Shown one piece after another: positions 6,978-13,442 of a stretch of 16,766 nt of DNA. The number at the start of each line of letters is the position of its first letter. The stretch's first letter is position 1. The stretch is from contig CAJJNI010000027.1 of NCBI GenBank assembly GCA_905193085.1, forward strand, positions 1 to 16,766. Direction: 5' to 3'. Made by a program: the position numbers and the translations under genes. The notes under the pieces are model-generated. The model was not told where the DNA came from and did not search any database. It saw only the letters and a program-made list of their open reading frames with translations. Source of the DNA: an uncultured Lachnospiraceae bacterium (GTDB taxonomy: Bacteria > Bacillota > Clostridia > Lachnospirales > Lachnospiraceae).

Positions 6978-7999
6978 TATCGCTCACCTAATTTAAGATT
7001 TGGAACAGCATTTAAATCAAGACCATGTCTTGTACCTTTAAGAAACTCGTAATAGCCAGCCGCACCTATCATTGCACCATTGTCAGTACAGAATATCGGT
7101 GACGGGTGATAAAAGCTTATATTTTCTTTCGTACATGCATTTCTTATCGCTTCGCGAAGAGTTCCGTTTGATGCAACACCGCCCGCAATTGCAACTTTAT
7201 TTATTTTATATTCTTTTGCTGCTGCAATTGTTTTCTTTGCAAGAGTATCAATAACTGCCTGCTGAAATGAAGCTGCTATATCAGCCTCACATATAGGCTC
7301 ATTTTTCATTTTGGCACCATTTATGTGATTTAAAACTGCTGATTTAACTCCGCTGAAACTGAAATCATAAGGTGCGTCCTGAATTTTCGCTTCTGGGAAA
7401 TGTATCGCATGAGGATTTCCTTCATGTGATAATTTTTCGATTTTAGGACCGCCGGGATAGCCTAAACCTATTGCTCTTGCAACCTTATCAAATGCTTCTC
7501 CTGCCGCATCATCTCTTGTTCGTCCAAGTATTTCGAATTCGCCATAGTCTTTAACTATAACAAGATGGGTGTGCCCACCTGAGACAACAAGACATAAAAA
7601 CGGCGGCTCTAAATCTTTATTTTCTATATAATTTGCTGAAATGTGACCTTCAATATGGTGCACTCCGACCAAAGGAAGGCCTGTTGCATAACTTAAGGCC
7701 TTTGCATGTGCAACACCTACAAGCAGTGCGCCTACAAGCCCCGGTCCATAAGTTACCGCTATAGCATCTAAATCTTTAAATGACATACCGGCTTCATTCA
7801 TTGCTTCTTCCACAACCTGATTTATTTTCTCGATATGCTTTCTGGAAGCAATTTCAGGAACAACACCTCCATATAATTTATGAAGTTCTATCTGCGACGA
7901 TATTATATTTGAACGGACATCTCTGCCATTTGTGACGACTGCCGCTGCAGTCTCATCACATGAACTTTCTATCGCAAGTATATTAATATCTTTACTCAT
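6977..7999 (-). CDS. tsaD: tRNA N6-adenosine threonylcarbamoyltransferase TsaD
   Basis: TsaD (Kae1/YgjD/Gcp) is the catalytic subunit that transfers the threonylcarbamoyl group from TC-AMP to A37 of ANN-decoding tRNAs, working with TsaB and TsaE in bacteria. The 340-residue length is typical. Visible are the ASKHA-fold start (LAIESSCDETAAAV, 8-21), the metal-binding HHIEGH (114-119, with H115 and H119 as ligands), VVSGGHTHL (138-146), the AFDKVAR region, SFSGVKSAVL, AIAGGVASNGTLR and the terminal TDNGAMIG with the last metal ligand. tsaB and tsaE lie about 3-4 kb away on the same strand instead of directly adjacent. The ribosome site upstream is weak (GAG-rich, about 12 bases away). The gene overlaps ispD by one base. 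Confidence 0.96.
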   Translation of the reverse strand: MSKDINILAIESSCDETAAAVVTNGRDVRSNIISSQIELHKLYGGVVPEIASRKHIEKINQVVEEAMNEAGMSFKDLDAIAVTYGPGLVGALLVGVAHAKALSYATGLPLVGVHHIEGHISANYIENKDLEPPFLCLVVSGGHTHLVIVKDYGEFEILGRTRDDAAGEAFDKVARAIGLGYPGGPKIEKLSHEGNPHAIHFPEAKIQDAPYDFSFSGVKSAVLNHINGAKMKNEPICEADIAASFQQAVIDTLAKKTIAAAKEYKINKVAIAGGVASNGTLREAIRNACTKENISFYHPSPIFCTDNGAMIGAAGYYEFLKGTRHGLDLNAVPNLKLGER

Positions 8000-8079
8000 T
8001 TCTTTTTTCGCTCTTTTCTTATTACTGTTTTCGTCTATTTATTATTGTTTTTATTTTTTCTGATTTCGTTATTTTATAT

Positions 8080-8109
8080 ATTATAAAGGAGTAAATTTAA
8101 GACAGTGCA
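8080..8109 (-). promoter_or_regulatory. Possible promoter before tsaD
   Basis: The 188-base AT-rich gap upstream of tsaD contains a perfect TATAAT on the minus strand (8080-8085). The best -35 is poor (TGCACT at 8104-8109, 18-base spacer, three of six matches). The gap length suggests that tsaD-ispD has its own transcription start, but the evidence is limited. A weak 5-bp hairpin (8164-8178, GTTTC / GAAAC) lies just after the upstream gene. Confidence 0.3.
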
Positions 8110-8187
8110 CAATTTTGTCCATCTTATAAAGACATATTATTAATATTTTATTTTTCAAAATGTGTTTCATTTAGAAACTAACTGAGA

Positions 8188-8793
8188 TTATTCTTCACTG
8201 TCTTTATTTTCATCATTTAAAGATGTCTGATACCAGCCCAGAATTTTCCATCTTCCATCTTCGTCTTTTCTGAGAACAAACTGTTCCCCGACACGCTCCC
8301 AGTCTGAATCCTGTTTCATGCTGATTACAACATCAACCAATGCCTGTTCACTGCCTTTATATTCGCCTTTCTGAACATTATCTGCATCTTCTACACTGTA
8401 ATTAACTATTTTTTTCTTGTCTTTTTTGTATGATTCTAATTCTTCTTTTAATTTCTTATACTGCTCATCATATGAGTTTGCAGAAATAAGCTCATCATCG
8501 TAGAGCTTTCTCATCTGTGCAAAAAGTGCCTGTACATTATCATCTGAACAATTGCCTGAATACATGGCTTTCTGTATACGACAGTATACTTTTACAACTT
8601 CTCTTTCTGTAGCCGGATAACTCGTATCAAAATTCTTATCAAGAAGCTTCTCTATTTCGGTCCGCTTTCCATCATCATTGCTCTTATCAGAATTAAGTTC
8701 TCTGTAAAAATAACCGACAAGAAGAACTAAAATAACTGCAACAACTACAACCGTTACGATTGTAGAACCTGTTCCTTTTTTCTTTTTGCTCAT
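8188..8793 (-). CDS. Membrane-anchored protein of unknown function
   Basis: I do not recognise a characterised family. From the ATG at 8791-8793 the product is 201 residues: a Lys-rich N-terminus (KKKK), one hydrophobic helix (residues about 12-30) and a mostly charged outside domain, suggesting a single-pass protein with a cytoplasmic N-terminus. Residues about 100-130 are strongly charged and may form a coiled coil. The C-terminal part (about 145-190: QALVDVVISMKQ, then QFVLRKDEDGRWKILGWYQ) reads like an NTF2/SnoaL-like beta-sheet end, often seen in extracellular lipoprotein-like or membrane-anchored Clostridia proteins; the gene may belong to a Lachnospiraceae DUF family, which I cannot confirm. 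The second ATG (8793) is preferred over one two codons earlier because the AAGGGG site is eight bases from it. It follows rnz by 43 bases and is probably co-transcribed. Confidence 0.8.
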   Translation of the reverse strand: MSKKKKGTGSTIVTVVVVAVILVLLVGYFYRELNSDKSNDDGKRTEIEKLLDKNFDTSYPATEREVVKVYCRIQKAMYSGNCSDDNVQALFAQMRKLYDDELISANSYDEQYKKLKEELESYKKDKKKIVNYSVEDADNVQKGEYKGSEQALVDVVISMKQDSDWERVGEQFVLRKDEDGRWKILGWYQTSLNDENKDSEE

Positions 8794-8836
8794 ATACATT
8801 TCCCCTTTTTATTTTTGCAAATTATGTAAACCCAAA

Positions 8837-9751
8837 TTACTCTTCTTCAAAATCAATCTCCATATATTTCCGGTCTTTACCGGCTTTTGCATAAGGAAAA
8901 ATCTTTCTTACATCGTCCATAAATTCTTCTGCTCTTACAAGTGACGGACTGTAATGTGTAAGCCACATTTCTTTTACATCTGCCTGCTTTGCAAGATTGG
9001 CCGCTTCATAAAAAGTCATGTGTTTGTATTCTCTTGCCTTTGCTTCTTTGCCCTTCTCACCATACATACCCTCACAAATAAACAAATCCGCTCCTTTTGC
9101 ATTATCCACTATAGATGTAGTAGGTCTTGTATCCGTACAATATGTAAGCTTTATTCCTTTTCTCTCATCACCAAGAACCATCTGCGGAGTGAAAACATTT
9201 CCGTTATCATCTGTTATTGTCTCACCTTTCTGCAGTCTGCTCCAGTAATTGACAGGTATGTTAAGCGCCTGTGCCTTTTCAACCTGAAACTTCCCGGCAC
9301 GCGGTATGACTATATTATATCCATAACAGGTAACATTATGATTTACTTTAAATGCCTGTATCGTATAACCGTTCATTTTAATTTCTTCAAATGGTGCGTT
9401 AAGCTCAGTAAATTCCAGTTCAAACGGAAGTTCAGGCGCAATTACCCGGAGTGCATTAACAACTCTTTCAAGGCCCTTTGGTCCGACTAATTTGAGAGGT
9501 TCTGTTCTCTCGGCATTTCCCATAGTAAGCAAAAGTCCCGGTAAACCGCTGATATGGTCAGCATGATAATGCGTAAAACAGATTACATCAATAGGCTTAA
9601 AGCTCCATTGTTTTGCTTTTATGGAAACCTGTGTTCCCTCTCCACAGTCAATGAGTATATTACTTCCATTAAATCTTGCCATTAACGCAGTAAGACTTCT
9701 ATACGGAAGCGGCATCATTCCACCGCTTCCTAATAAACATACATCAAGCAT
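8837..9751 (-). CDS. rnz: Ribonuclease Z
   Basis: RNase Z is a zinc-dependent metallo-beta-lactamase-fold endonuclease that cuts tRNA precursors 3' of the discriminator base, mainly those lacking an encoded CCA. The 304-residue product has the expected length (B. subtilis about 307). Motifs are LIDCGEGTQ (33-41), the zinc signature HYHADH (61-66), FKVNHNVTCYGY (His at about 137), TDTRP and the late LTHYSP histidine. The segment between CYGY and TDTRP is where the tRNA-binding arm normally is. The start is the ATG at 9749-9751 because GAGGAG lies five bases before it; an upstream in-frame GTG at 9772 would add seven residues without a good ribosome site. Neighbours are a zinc-ribbon-like gene upstream and a membrane protein downstream. 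Confidence 0.95.
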   Translation of the reverse strand: MLDVCLLGSGGMMPLPYRSLTALMARFNGSNILIDCGEGTQVSIKAKQWSFKPIDVICFTHYHADHISGLPGLLLTMGNAERTEPLKLVGPKGLERVVNALRVIAPELPFELEFTELNAPFEEIKMNGYTIQAFKVNHNVTCYGYNIVIPRAGKFQVEKAQALNIPVNYWSRLQKGETITDDNGNVFTPQMVLGDERKGIKLTYCTDTRPTTSIVDNAKGADLFICEGMYGEKGKEAKAREYKHMTFYEAANLAKQADVKEMWLTHYSPSLVRAEEFMDDVRKIFPYAKAGKDRKYMEIDFEEE

Positions 9752-9851
9752 TCTTTCTCCTCGCTTTTTCACGAACTTAAATTAATTAATGATAAACAAC
9801 TTATATCTCCAAACAGGTTTTTGATATTCTGGTACTGACATCATGTCATTT

Positions 9852-10097
9852 CTACACTAATTCATTAAGTTCACTCTTTTCAACCGGAATAACAAATCCC
9901 GATATAATTTTTTTGTAACATTGCTCACAGACATCAAATTTCTGTGCCTCACCGTCCTGATTTGAAAAATATCCCCAATGCTTTTCAACATGAAGAACTT
10001 CTTCCATCATAACACCATTTTTAACATTGATAACTTTTCCACAGTTATTACAAATTACCTCAACCAGATTCTTTCCGCTCAAATCGTATCTCCGCAT
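9852..10097 (-). CDS. Small zinc-ribbon-like protein, function unknown
   Basis: An 81-residue protein with two CxxC pairs: Cys16-Asn-Asn-Cys19 near the start and Cys57-Glu-Gln-Cys60 near the end, with His36 and His40 between them. This spacing is typical of a treble-clef or zinc-ribbon fold binding one zinc. The C-terminal half (FDVCEQCYKKIISGFVIPVE) resembles conserved hypothetical proteins of Clostridia, but I know of no assigned function. The ATG is preceded by a very good AGGAGGAATAAT site. The gene lies 100 bases before rnz and downstream of a structured repeat element that separates it from rimI; it may be transcribed from rimI through that element or from an unseen promoter. Confidence 0.8.
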   Translation of the reverse strand: MRRYDLSGKNLVEVICNNCGKVINVKNGVMMEEVLHVEKHWGYFSNQDGEAQKFDVCEQCYKKIISGFVIPVEKSELNELV

Positions 10098-10144
10098 ATT
10101 ATTCCTCCTGCCATAAAACCGTATTTATGCCACTGCTTTTTCGT

Positions 10145-10367
10145 ACCCTGGCATCATTATAAATGATGTCAGAGTCATAAGTCCCCAATTATGATGCCTA
10201 CGGATTGCTCCGCACTATGTGCTCCCACAATCCTACCCAATATTCGCATATCGTGGGATTAACATCCCACTTTTATGCTCATATCGGGGCGGGTCACAAA
10301 GTCTTTCACCCACCTATGAGCAAGCTCATGTGGGTTTAGACCTTTTGACCCTGGCATCATTATAAAT
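10145..10367. repeat. Structured dispersed repeat, copy 1 (between rimI and the zinc-ribbon gene)
   Basis: The 297 bases without a gene between 10098 and 10394 are filled by a structured element. It is bounded by a 20-base direct repeat (ACCCTGGCATCATTATAAAT at 10145-10164 and 10348-10367, period 203). The left copy lies in a hairpin of 11 paired bases (10148-10158 with 10162-10172, one G.T). A second hairpin is at 10253-10270 (GTGGGAT, loop TAAC, ATCCCAC). A 61-base hairpin occupies 10291-10351. A 42-nt core (10189-10230) recurs at 13734-13775 with 38 of 42 identities. The repeat contains no open frame, and its family is not one I can name. In the minus direction it lies right after the rimI stop and ahead of the zinc-ribbon gene. 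Confidence 0.75.
10291..10351. other. Long interrupted hairpin inside repeat copy 1
   Basis: Four helices stack around an AA loop: 10291-10296 pairs with 10346-10351 (GGGTCA / TGACCC), 10301-10303 with 10339-10341 (GTC / GAC), 10308-10313 with 10330-10335 (ACCCAC / GTGGGT), and 10316-10321 with 10324-10329 (ATGAGC / GCTCAT). In total 38 bases pair with internal loops between. The hairpin is not followed by a T run on either strand, so it does not look like a standard terminator. Confidence 0.7.
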
Positions 10368-10394
10368 AGTATTATATAAAAAGAACAGTGGTAA

Positions 10395-10835
10395 TTAATA
10401 CCGCCACATTATGTTGGCATCTTCAATCGGATTGCGATAAAAATTCTTTCTTATTCCTGCGCTTTCAAAACCCAGTTTTGTGTACAGGGCTATTGCTCCT
10501 TCGTTACTGCAGCGCACCTCCAGAGTGTAACTTTTTATACCCCGCTCACTGCCGGTTTTCATAAGTTCTTTTAACATTTCTTCTGCAATGTGCTGTCTTC
10601 GGAATTTTTTATCAACTGCCACATTTGTAATATCTGCTTCTGTATCACTCTGGTATAAGCCGCAATAACCTGCAACTTCTCCATTCTCATCTTTTGCAGT
10701 AATAAAGCAGCAGTAGTCTTTATCGAGAGCTTCTCTAAATCCCTGTCTGCTCCAGGGGGTGGAAAAATTATCATTTTCTATTTCAACAACTTTATCTAAA
10801 TCTTCTTCTGTCATTTTGAAAAATTTAATTTGCAT
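10395..10835 (-). CDS. rimI: Ribosomal-protein-alanine N-acetyltransferase RimI
   Basis: GNAT-fold acetyltransferase. Bacterial RimI acetylates the N-terminal alanine of ribosomal protein S18 and sometimes other proteins with acetyl-CoA. From the ATG at 10833-10835 the product is 146 residues, the family norm; an upstream in-frame GTG would add nine residues but overlaps tsaB further. Seen are FSTPWS (24-29), EADITNVAVDKKFRRQHIAEEML spanning the beta4-helix3 acetyl-CoA site (66-88), and LEVRCSNEGAIALYTKLGF (105-123) with the catalytic region ending RKNFYRNPIEDANIMW. The CoA motif reads RRQHIA instead of the common RRQGIG, with His in place of the glycine. Its start overlaps the end of tsaB by 11 bases, consistent with the classic tsaE-tsaB-rimI operon. 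Confidence 0.92.
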   Translation of the reverse strand: MQIKFFKMTEEDLDKVVEIENDNFSTPWSRQGFREALDKDYCCFITAKDENGEVAGYCGLYQSDTEADITNVAVDKKFRRQHIAEEMLKELMKTGSERGIKSYTLEVRCSNEGAIALYTKLGFESAGIRKNFYRNPIEDANIMWRY

Positions 10836-11547
10836 TTTTCTTTTGTTTCTCCATACGCTCACGCTCTGCCTGAGACATTCTCAAATACACCGGTGCGTGG
10901 TCTTTAGCATCAACAATGTGTGCCTTATCCTGTCTGTTGTAATACTCAATTGCCCTTGCAGCAACTGCGGCAGCTCTCTGATTCAAAGCATACGACGGTG
11001 CTATACTGTAAGGAACAGCAGATAACTGCTCAATCTGCTGTCTGAATGCAATTGCTCCATCTCCCAGATAAATAACTTTCTTATTATAAGAATTTGCTTT
11101 ATTTATTATTTCCTCTACAGGCACTGCCATCTGTTCTTCTACTGTTGTAAAATTATCATTTTTCCATTCATAAAGACCTGTAAATGCCTGATTTCTCCGA
11201 GCGTCCATCATAGGGCATATAAGACATTCCGTTCCAAAAAGCTGATACGCCATAGCCTCTAATGTAGGAACTTCTATTACAGGCAGTTCAAGCCCCTGTG
11301 CAAGCCCTTTTGCTGTTGCCGAACCGATTCTTAATCCGGTAAAAGAACCAGGTCCTGATGATATTGCAATTGCATCTATTTGTTTTAAATCTGTCTCTGT
11401 CATCTTAACAACTTCATCTAACATTGGAAGAAGAGTCTGTGAATGAGTCTTCTTATAAGTAACATTATACTCGCCAATTACTATATTGTCTTCTACGATT
11501 GCAACAGAGGCTGTCATTCCTGAACTATCTAATGCCAAAACCTTCAT
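10825..11547 (-). CDS. tsaB: tRNA threonylcarbamoyladenosine biosynthesis protein TsaB
   Basis: TsaB (YeaZ) is an inactive ASKHA-fold paralogue of TsaD. It forms the TsaD-TsaB heterodimer to which TsaE binds, and is required for t6A37 in tRNA. The 240-residue protein has the expected N-terminal MKVLALDSSGMTASVAI, THSQTLLPML (34-43), ISSGPGSFTGLRIG (62-75) and DARRNQAFTGLY (115-126). As is typical for TsaB, the metal-binding HxxxH of TsaD is missing. The ATG (11545-11547) lies inside the 3' end of tsaE, a 23-base overlap, with AGGAGG about 13 bases ahead. It overlaps rimI downstream by 11 bases, so the three genes are tightly coupled. Confidence 0.95.
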   Translation of the reverse strand: MKVLALDSSGMTASVAIVEDNIVIGEYNVTYKKTHSQTLLPMLDEVVKMTETDLKQIDAIAISSGPGSFTGLRIGSATAKGLAQGLELPVIEVPTLEAMAYQLFGTECLICPMMDARRNQAFTGLYEWKNDNFTTVEEQMAVPVEEIINKANSYNKKVIYLGDGAIAFRQQIEQLSAVPYSIAPSYALNQRAAAVAARAIEYYNRQDKAHIVDAKDHAPVYLRMSQAERERMEKQKKNAN

Positions 11548-11965
11548 CTGTTATTTCAATCCTCCTATAATCAAAGCCTTTGTCTAAATCTTTAGTTATT
11601 GTTATATGAATTACATTCTCAGGCAGAATATCTTCAATAAGTTCTGCCCATTCTATAAGACATATACCCTGTCCAAAGAAATAATCTTCATAACCTATTT
11701 CATACATTTCTTCAACATCAGATATTCTATAAACATCAAAATGATAAAATGGCATTTTTCCATCTTCATATTCCTGAACAATTGTAAAGGTCGGACTGTT
11801 TACCGGCTCCTTAATGCCAAGCCCTTTTGCAACACCTTTAGTAAAAACGGTCTTTCCAACACCCAAATCACCTGACAATGTATAAATCTGTCCCGGCTTT
11901 GCATTTTTTCCAATTGTTTCGCCGGCTTTTAATGTATCTTCTTCGCTGAATGATTCTATTACCAT
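11525..11965 (-). CDS. tsaE: tRNA threonylcarbamoyladenosine biosynthesis ATPase TsaE
   Basis: TsaE (YjeE) is a small P-loop ATPase that activates the TsaD-TsaB complex, probably by resetting it between cycles. The 146-residue product shows Walker A GDLGVGKT (32-39), the family motif NSPTFTIVQEY (56-66), FYHFDVYR (73-80) and LIEWAELI (103-110), all standard for TsaE. The ATG shares one base with the stop of the upstream YcxB-like gene (TAATG), and AGGAG sits eight bases before it. It is the first of the three overlapping t6A/rimI genes. Confidence 0.96.
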   Translation of the reverse strand: MVIESFSEEDTLKAGETIGKNAKPGQIYTLSGDLGVGKTVFTKGVAKGLGIKEPVNSPTFTIVQEYEDGKMPFYHFDVYRISDVEEMYEIGYEDYFFGQGICLIEWAELIEDILPENVIHITITKDLDKGFDYRRIEITDEGFGIR

Positions 11966-12486
11966 TATCTGTGCTCCTTCTTGAGCTTATTTGCTTTTTT
12001 TGAAATATTGGCACTTACAAGAGCATATATTTCATCTATTCTGTCTCCAAATGCTTCTTTTGGAACGATATTTGCATGCATTTTTGTAAAAAAGAAATAC
12101 AGACATTCCTTAGTCTCTACCACTTTATATAAATCAGCCCATTCCATATCTTCTGAAACATCACCCTGTGATAAAATAAATCCCTTGTCATCAAACAGAT
12201 AATTCATAGGCTTTTTTAAAGCATCATTTGTCATATAGCGGCTTTTTGAACGGACATATAAAGACAGCGGATTGTATATAAGGAAGATTATTCCAAGCCC
12301 GATAATTACTATTGTATTTGTGCTGCCGAGTGCTGATTTAAAACCAATTGCGTACAGCAGGCACACTACCCCAAGCAATATTCCAAAAACACCATTTGTG
12401 CTGTTGCAATAGCAATGATATAAATTAAATCTGTACAGTTGTCCCGGTGTAACTGAAACTTCTGCTTTTATTTCCGTATTATTCAT
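11965..12486 (-). CDS. YcxB-like membrane protein, function unknown
   Basis: A 173-residue protein with the layout of the YcxB-like family: an N-terminal strand (EIKAEVSVTPGQLYRFNLYH), two hydrophobic helices (residues about 33-49 and 58-76), then a C-terminal domain containing the typical WADLYKVVETKECLYFFFTKMHANIVPKEAF (residues 116-146). That C-terminal part is probably cytoplasmic and PH-like; no biochemical function is known for the family. The ATG at 12484-12486 is preferred because GGAGG lies six bases before it; an in-frame ATG at 12510 would add eight residues without a ribosome site. As the promoter-proximal gene of the tsaE-tsaB-rimI operon it is co-transcribed and translationally coupled (one-base overlap) with tsaE. 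Confidence 0.85.
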   Translation of the reverse strand: MNNTEIKAEVSVTPGQLYRFNLYHCYCNSTNGVFGILLGVVCLLYAIGFKSALGSTNTIVIIGLGIIFLIYNPLSLYVRSKSRYMTNDALKKPMNYLFDDKGFILSQGDVSEDMEWADLYKVVETKECLYFFFTKMHANIVPKEAFGDRIDEIYALVSANISKKANKLKKEHR

Positions 12487-12533
12487 CTTATCCTCCACAT
12501 CTGATAGCATATTGCTATTTTCTTACTCAATAT

Positions 12534-12562
12534 ATTATGAAGCATGTCTTTCAATTTGTCAA
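12534..12562 (-). promoter_or_regulatory. Promoter of the YcxB-like-tsaE-tsaB-rimI operon
   Basis: On the minus strand a perfect TTGACA (12557-12562) is followed after 17 bases by CATAAT (12534-12539), five of six matches. The start would be near 12527, with a leader of about 40 nt. The leader contains a small inverted repeat (ATAGCA / TGCTAT, 12504-12518) just upstream of the ribosome site. Confidence 0.8.
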
Positions 12563-12591
12563 ATTTCTAAAGCTTTTTTCACACAATTTTC

Positions 12592-12620
12592 TTCAAACTT
12601 TCGCAGATTTATGTTAGAAT
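12592..12620 (+). promoter_or_regulatory. Promoter of the plus-strand DUF975 gene
   Basis: TTCAAA (12592-12597, four of six), a 17-base spacer and TAGAAT (12615-12620, five of six), with an extended TG one base before the -10 (12612-12613). The start would be near 12627, giving a leader of about 73 nt. It points away from the minus-strand promoter at 12534-12562, so the two are divergent with about 30 bases between their -35 boxes. Confidence 0.65.
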
Positions 12621-12699
12621 TGTTTTTATGCTAATCAGACATAAGTGATGTTTTGCTTTTGAATCATTGGCATCATATAATTTAGGAGGAAATTAATAT

Positions 12700-13437
12700 A
12701 TGACATCTTCAAAATTAAAATTACTAGCACGCATACAGCTAAAGAAAAACTTCTGGCAGCCTGTCAGTGTCGCTTCACTGCTTATTTTGATATATACTTT
12801 ATTTTCATTTTATCAGGCAAATGTCACACAGACCATTTCTACATGGGGCGGAATAATAATATCCTTAGGTATATCATTTATTTTTTCTATGATATTTAAT
12901 GTCTTTATAGCCGGACTTTATAAATATTATTTAAATCAGGCAGAGCGAAAAGAAAGTCTTTTTTCTGACCTTTTATATGGTTTGAAAAATTCACCGGACA
13001 GAATTATAGCAGTTTCTTTTTTCAAAGTTTTAATTACAAGACTGCCGCTGCTTCCGGGAATTTTATGTACCGCCGCATATTATATAGACGGCTGTAAACA
13101 GGAAGTAATTGCCGCAGGGGGCATACTTTTGCTTATTATTGGGGCAATTGTATGCTATATTTTATCACTGAGTTTCTCACAGATTCTATTTATAGCGGCA
13201 GACAGTACATCACTTAACACATTTGAAATACTAAGACGAAGCCGCCATATAATGAACGGAAACAAGGAGCGCATGTTTATGCTGCAGTTAAGTTTTATTC
13301 CGCTTGTGATTGTCAGTATCTTTACTATGTATCTCGGCTTTTTTATCACAATTCCTTACTATGTTGCAAGCACCTGTTATTTTTATCTGGACTTAAATCG
13401 CAGAATTGAGCCTAAGATGTTTTTCAGAGAAGAGTAA
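12700..13437 (+). CDS. DUF975-family integral membrane protein
   Basis: A 245-residue polytopic membrane protein with hydrophobic stretches at about 22-40, 50-78, 102-128, 137-166 and 195-228. The sequence RHIMNGNKERMFMLQLSFI (182-200) followed by PYYVASTCYFYLDL matches the hallmark of the DUF975 family, which is common in Firmicutes and has no assigned biochemical role. The ATG is supported by a TTTAGGAGG site about ten bases upstream. It is the only plus-strand gene in the window, divergent from the YcxB-like operon and convergent with apgM, and ends six bases before a structured fold-back element. A role in membrane homeostasis or export can only be guessed. Confidence 0.85.
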   Translation: MTSSKLKLLARIQLKKNFWQPVSVASLLILIYTLFSFYQANVTQTISTWGGIIISLGISFIFSMIFNVFIAGLYKYYLNQAERKESLFSDLLYGLKNSPDRIIAVSFFKVLITRLPLLPGILCTAAYYIDGCKQEVIAAGGILLLIIGAIVCYILSLSFSQILFIAADSTSLNTFEILRRSRHIMNGNKERMFMLQLSFIPLVIVSIFTMYLGFFITIPYYVASTCYFYLDLNRRIEPKMFFREE

Positions 13438-13442
13438 TATAC

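Noticed and set aside
8954..9490. A 178-codon open frame on the plus strand.
   Set aside because: It lies entirely antisense to rnz, has a Cys- and Phe-rich composition typical of a shadow frame, and no ribosome site was found.
9836..9848. A perfect TGACAT-C-ATGTCA palindrome after the zinc-ribbon gene.
   Set aside because: It is only 6 bp per arm with no T run; it could be a protein-binding site, but nothing supports a specific function.
10145..10367. CRISPR-like reading of the 20-base direct repeat.
   Set aside because: There are only two copies, 203 bases apart, with structured sequence between them and no cas genes.
10759..11025. An 88-codon plus-strand frame across rimI and tsaB.
   Set aside because: It is antisense to two confidently identified genes and resembles no protein family.
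12653..12681. A second plus-strand promoter (TTGCTT-17-TATAAT) just before the DUF975 gene.
   Set aside because: Its transcript would start near 12688, inside the ribosome site, so it could not support normal initiation. The promoter at 12592-12620 fits better.
12669..12684. GGCATCATATAATTTA resembles the 20-base direct repeat of the structured element.
   Set aside because: The match is short and AT-rich, and no neighbouring hairpin or core sequence accompanies it.
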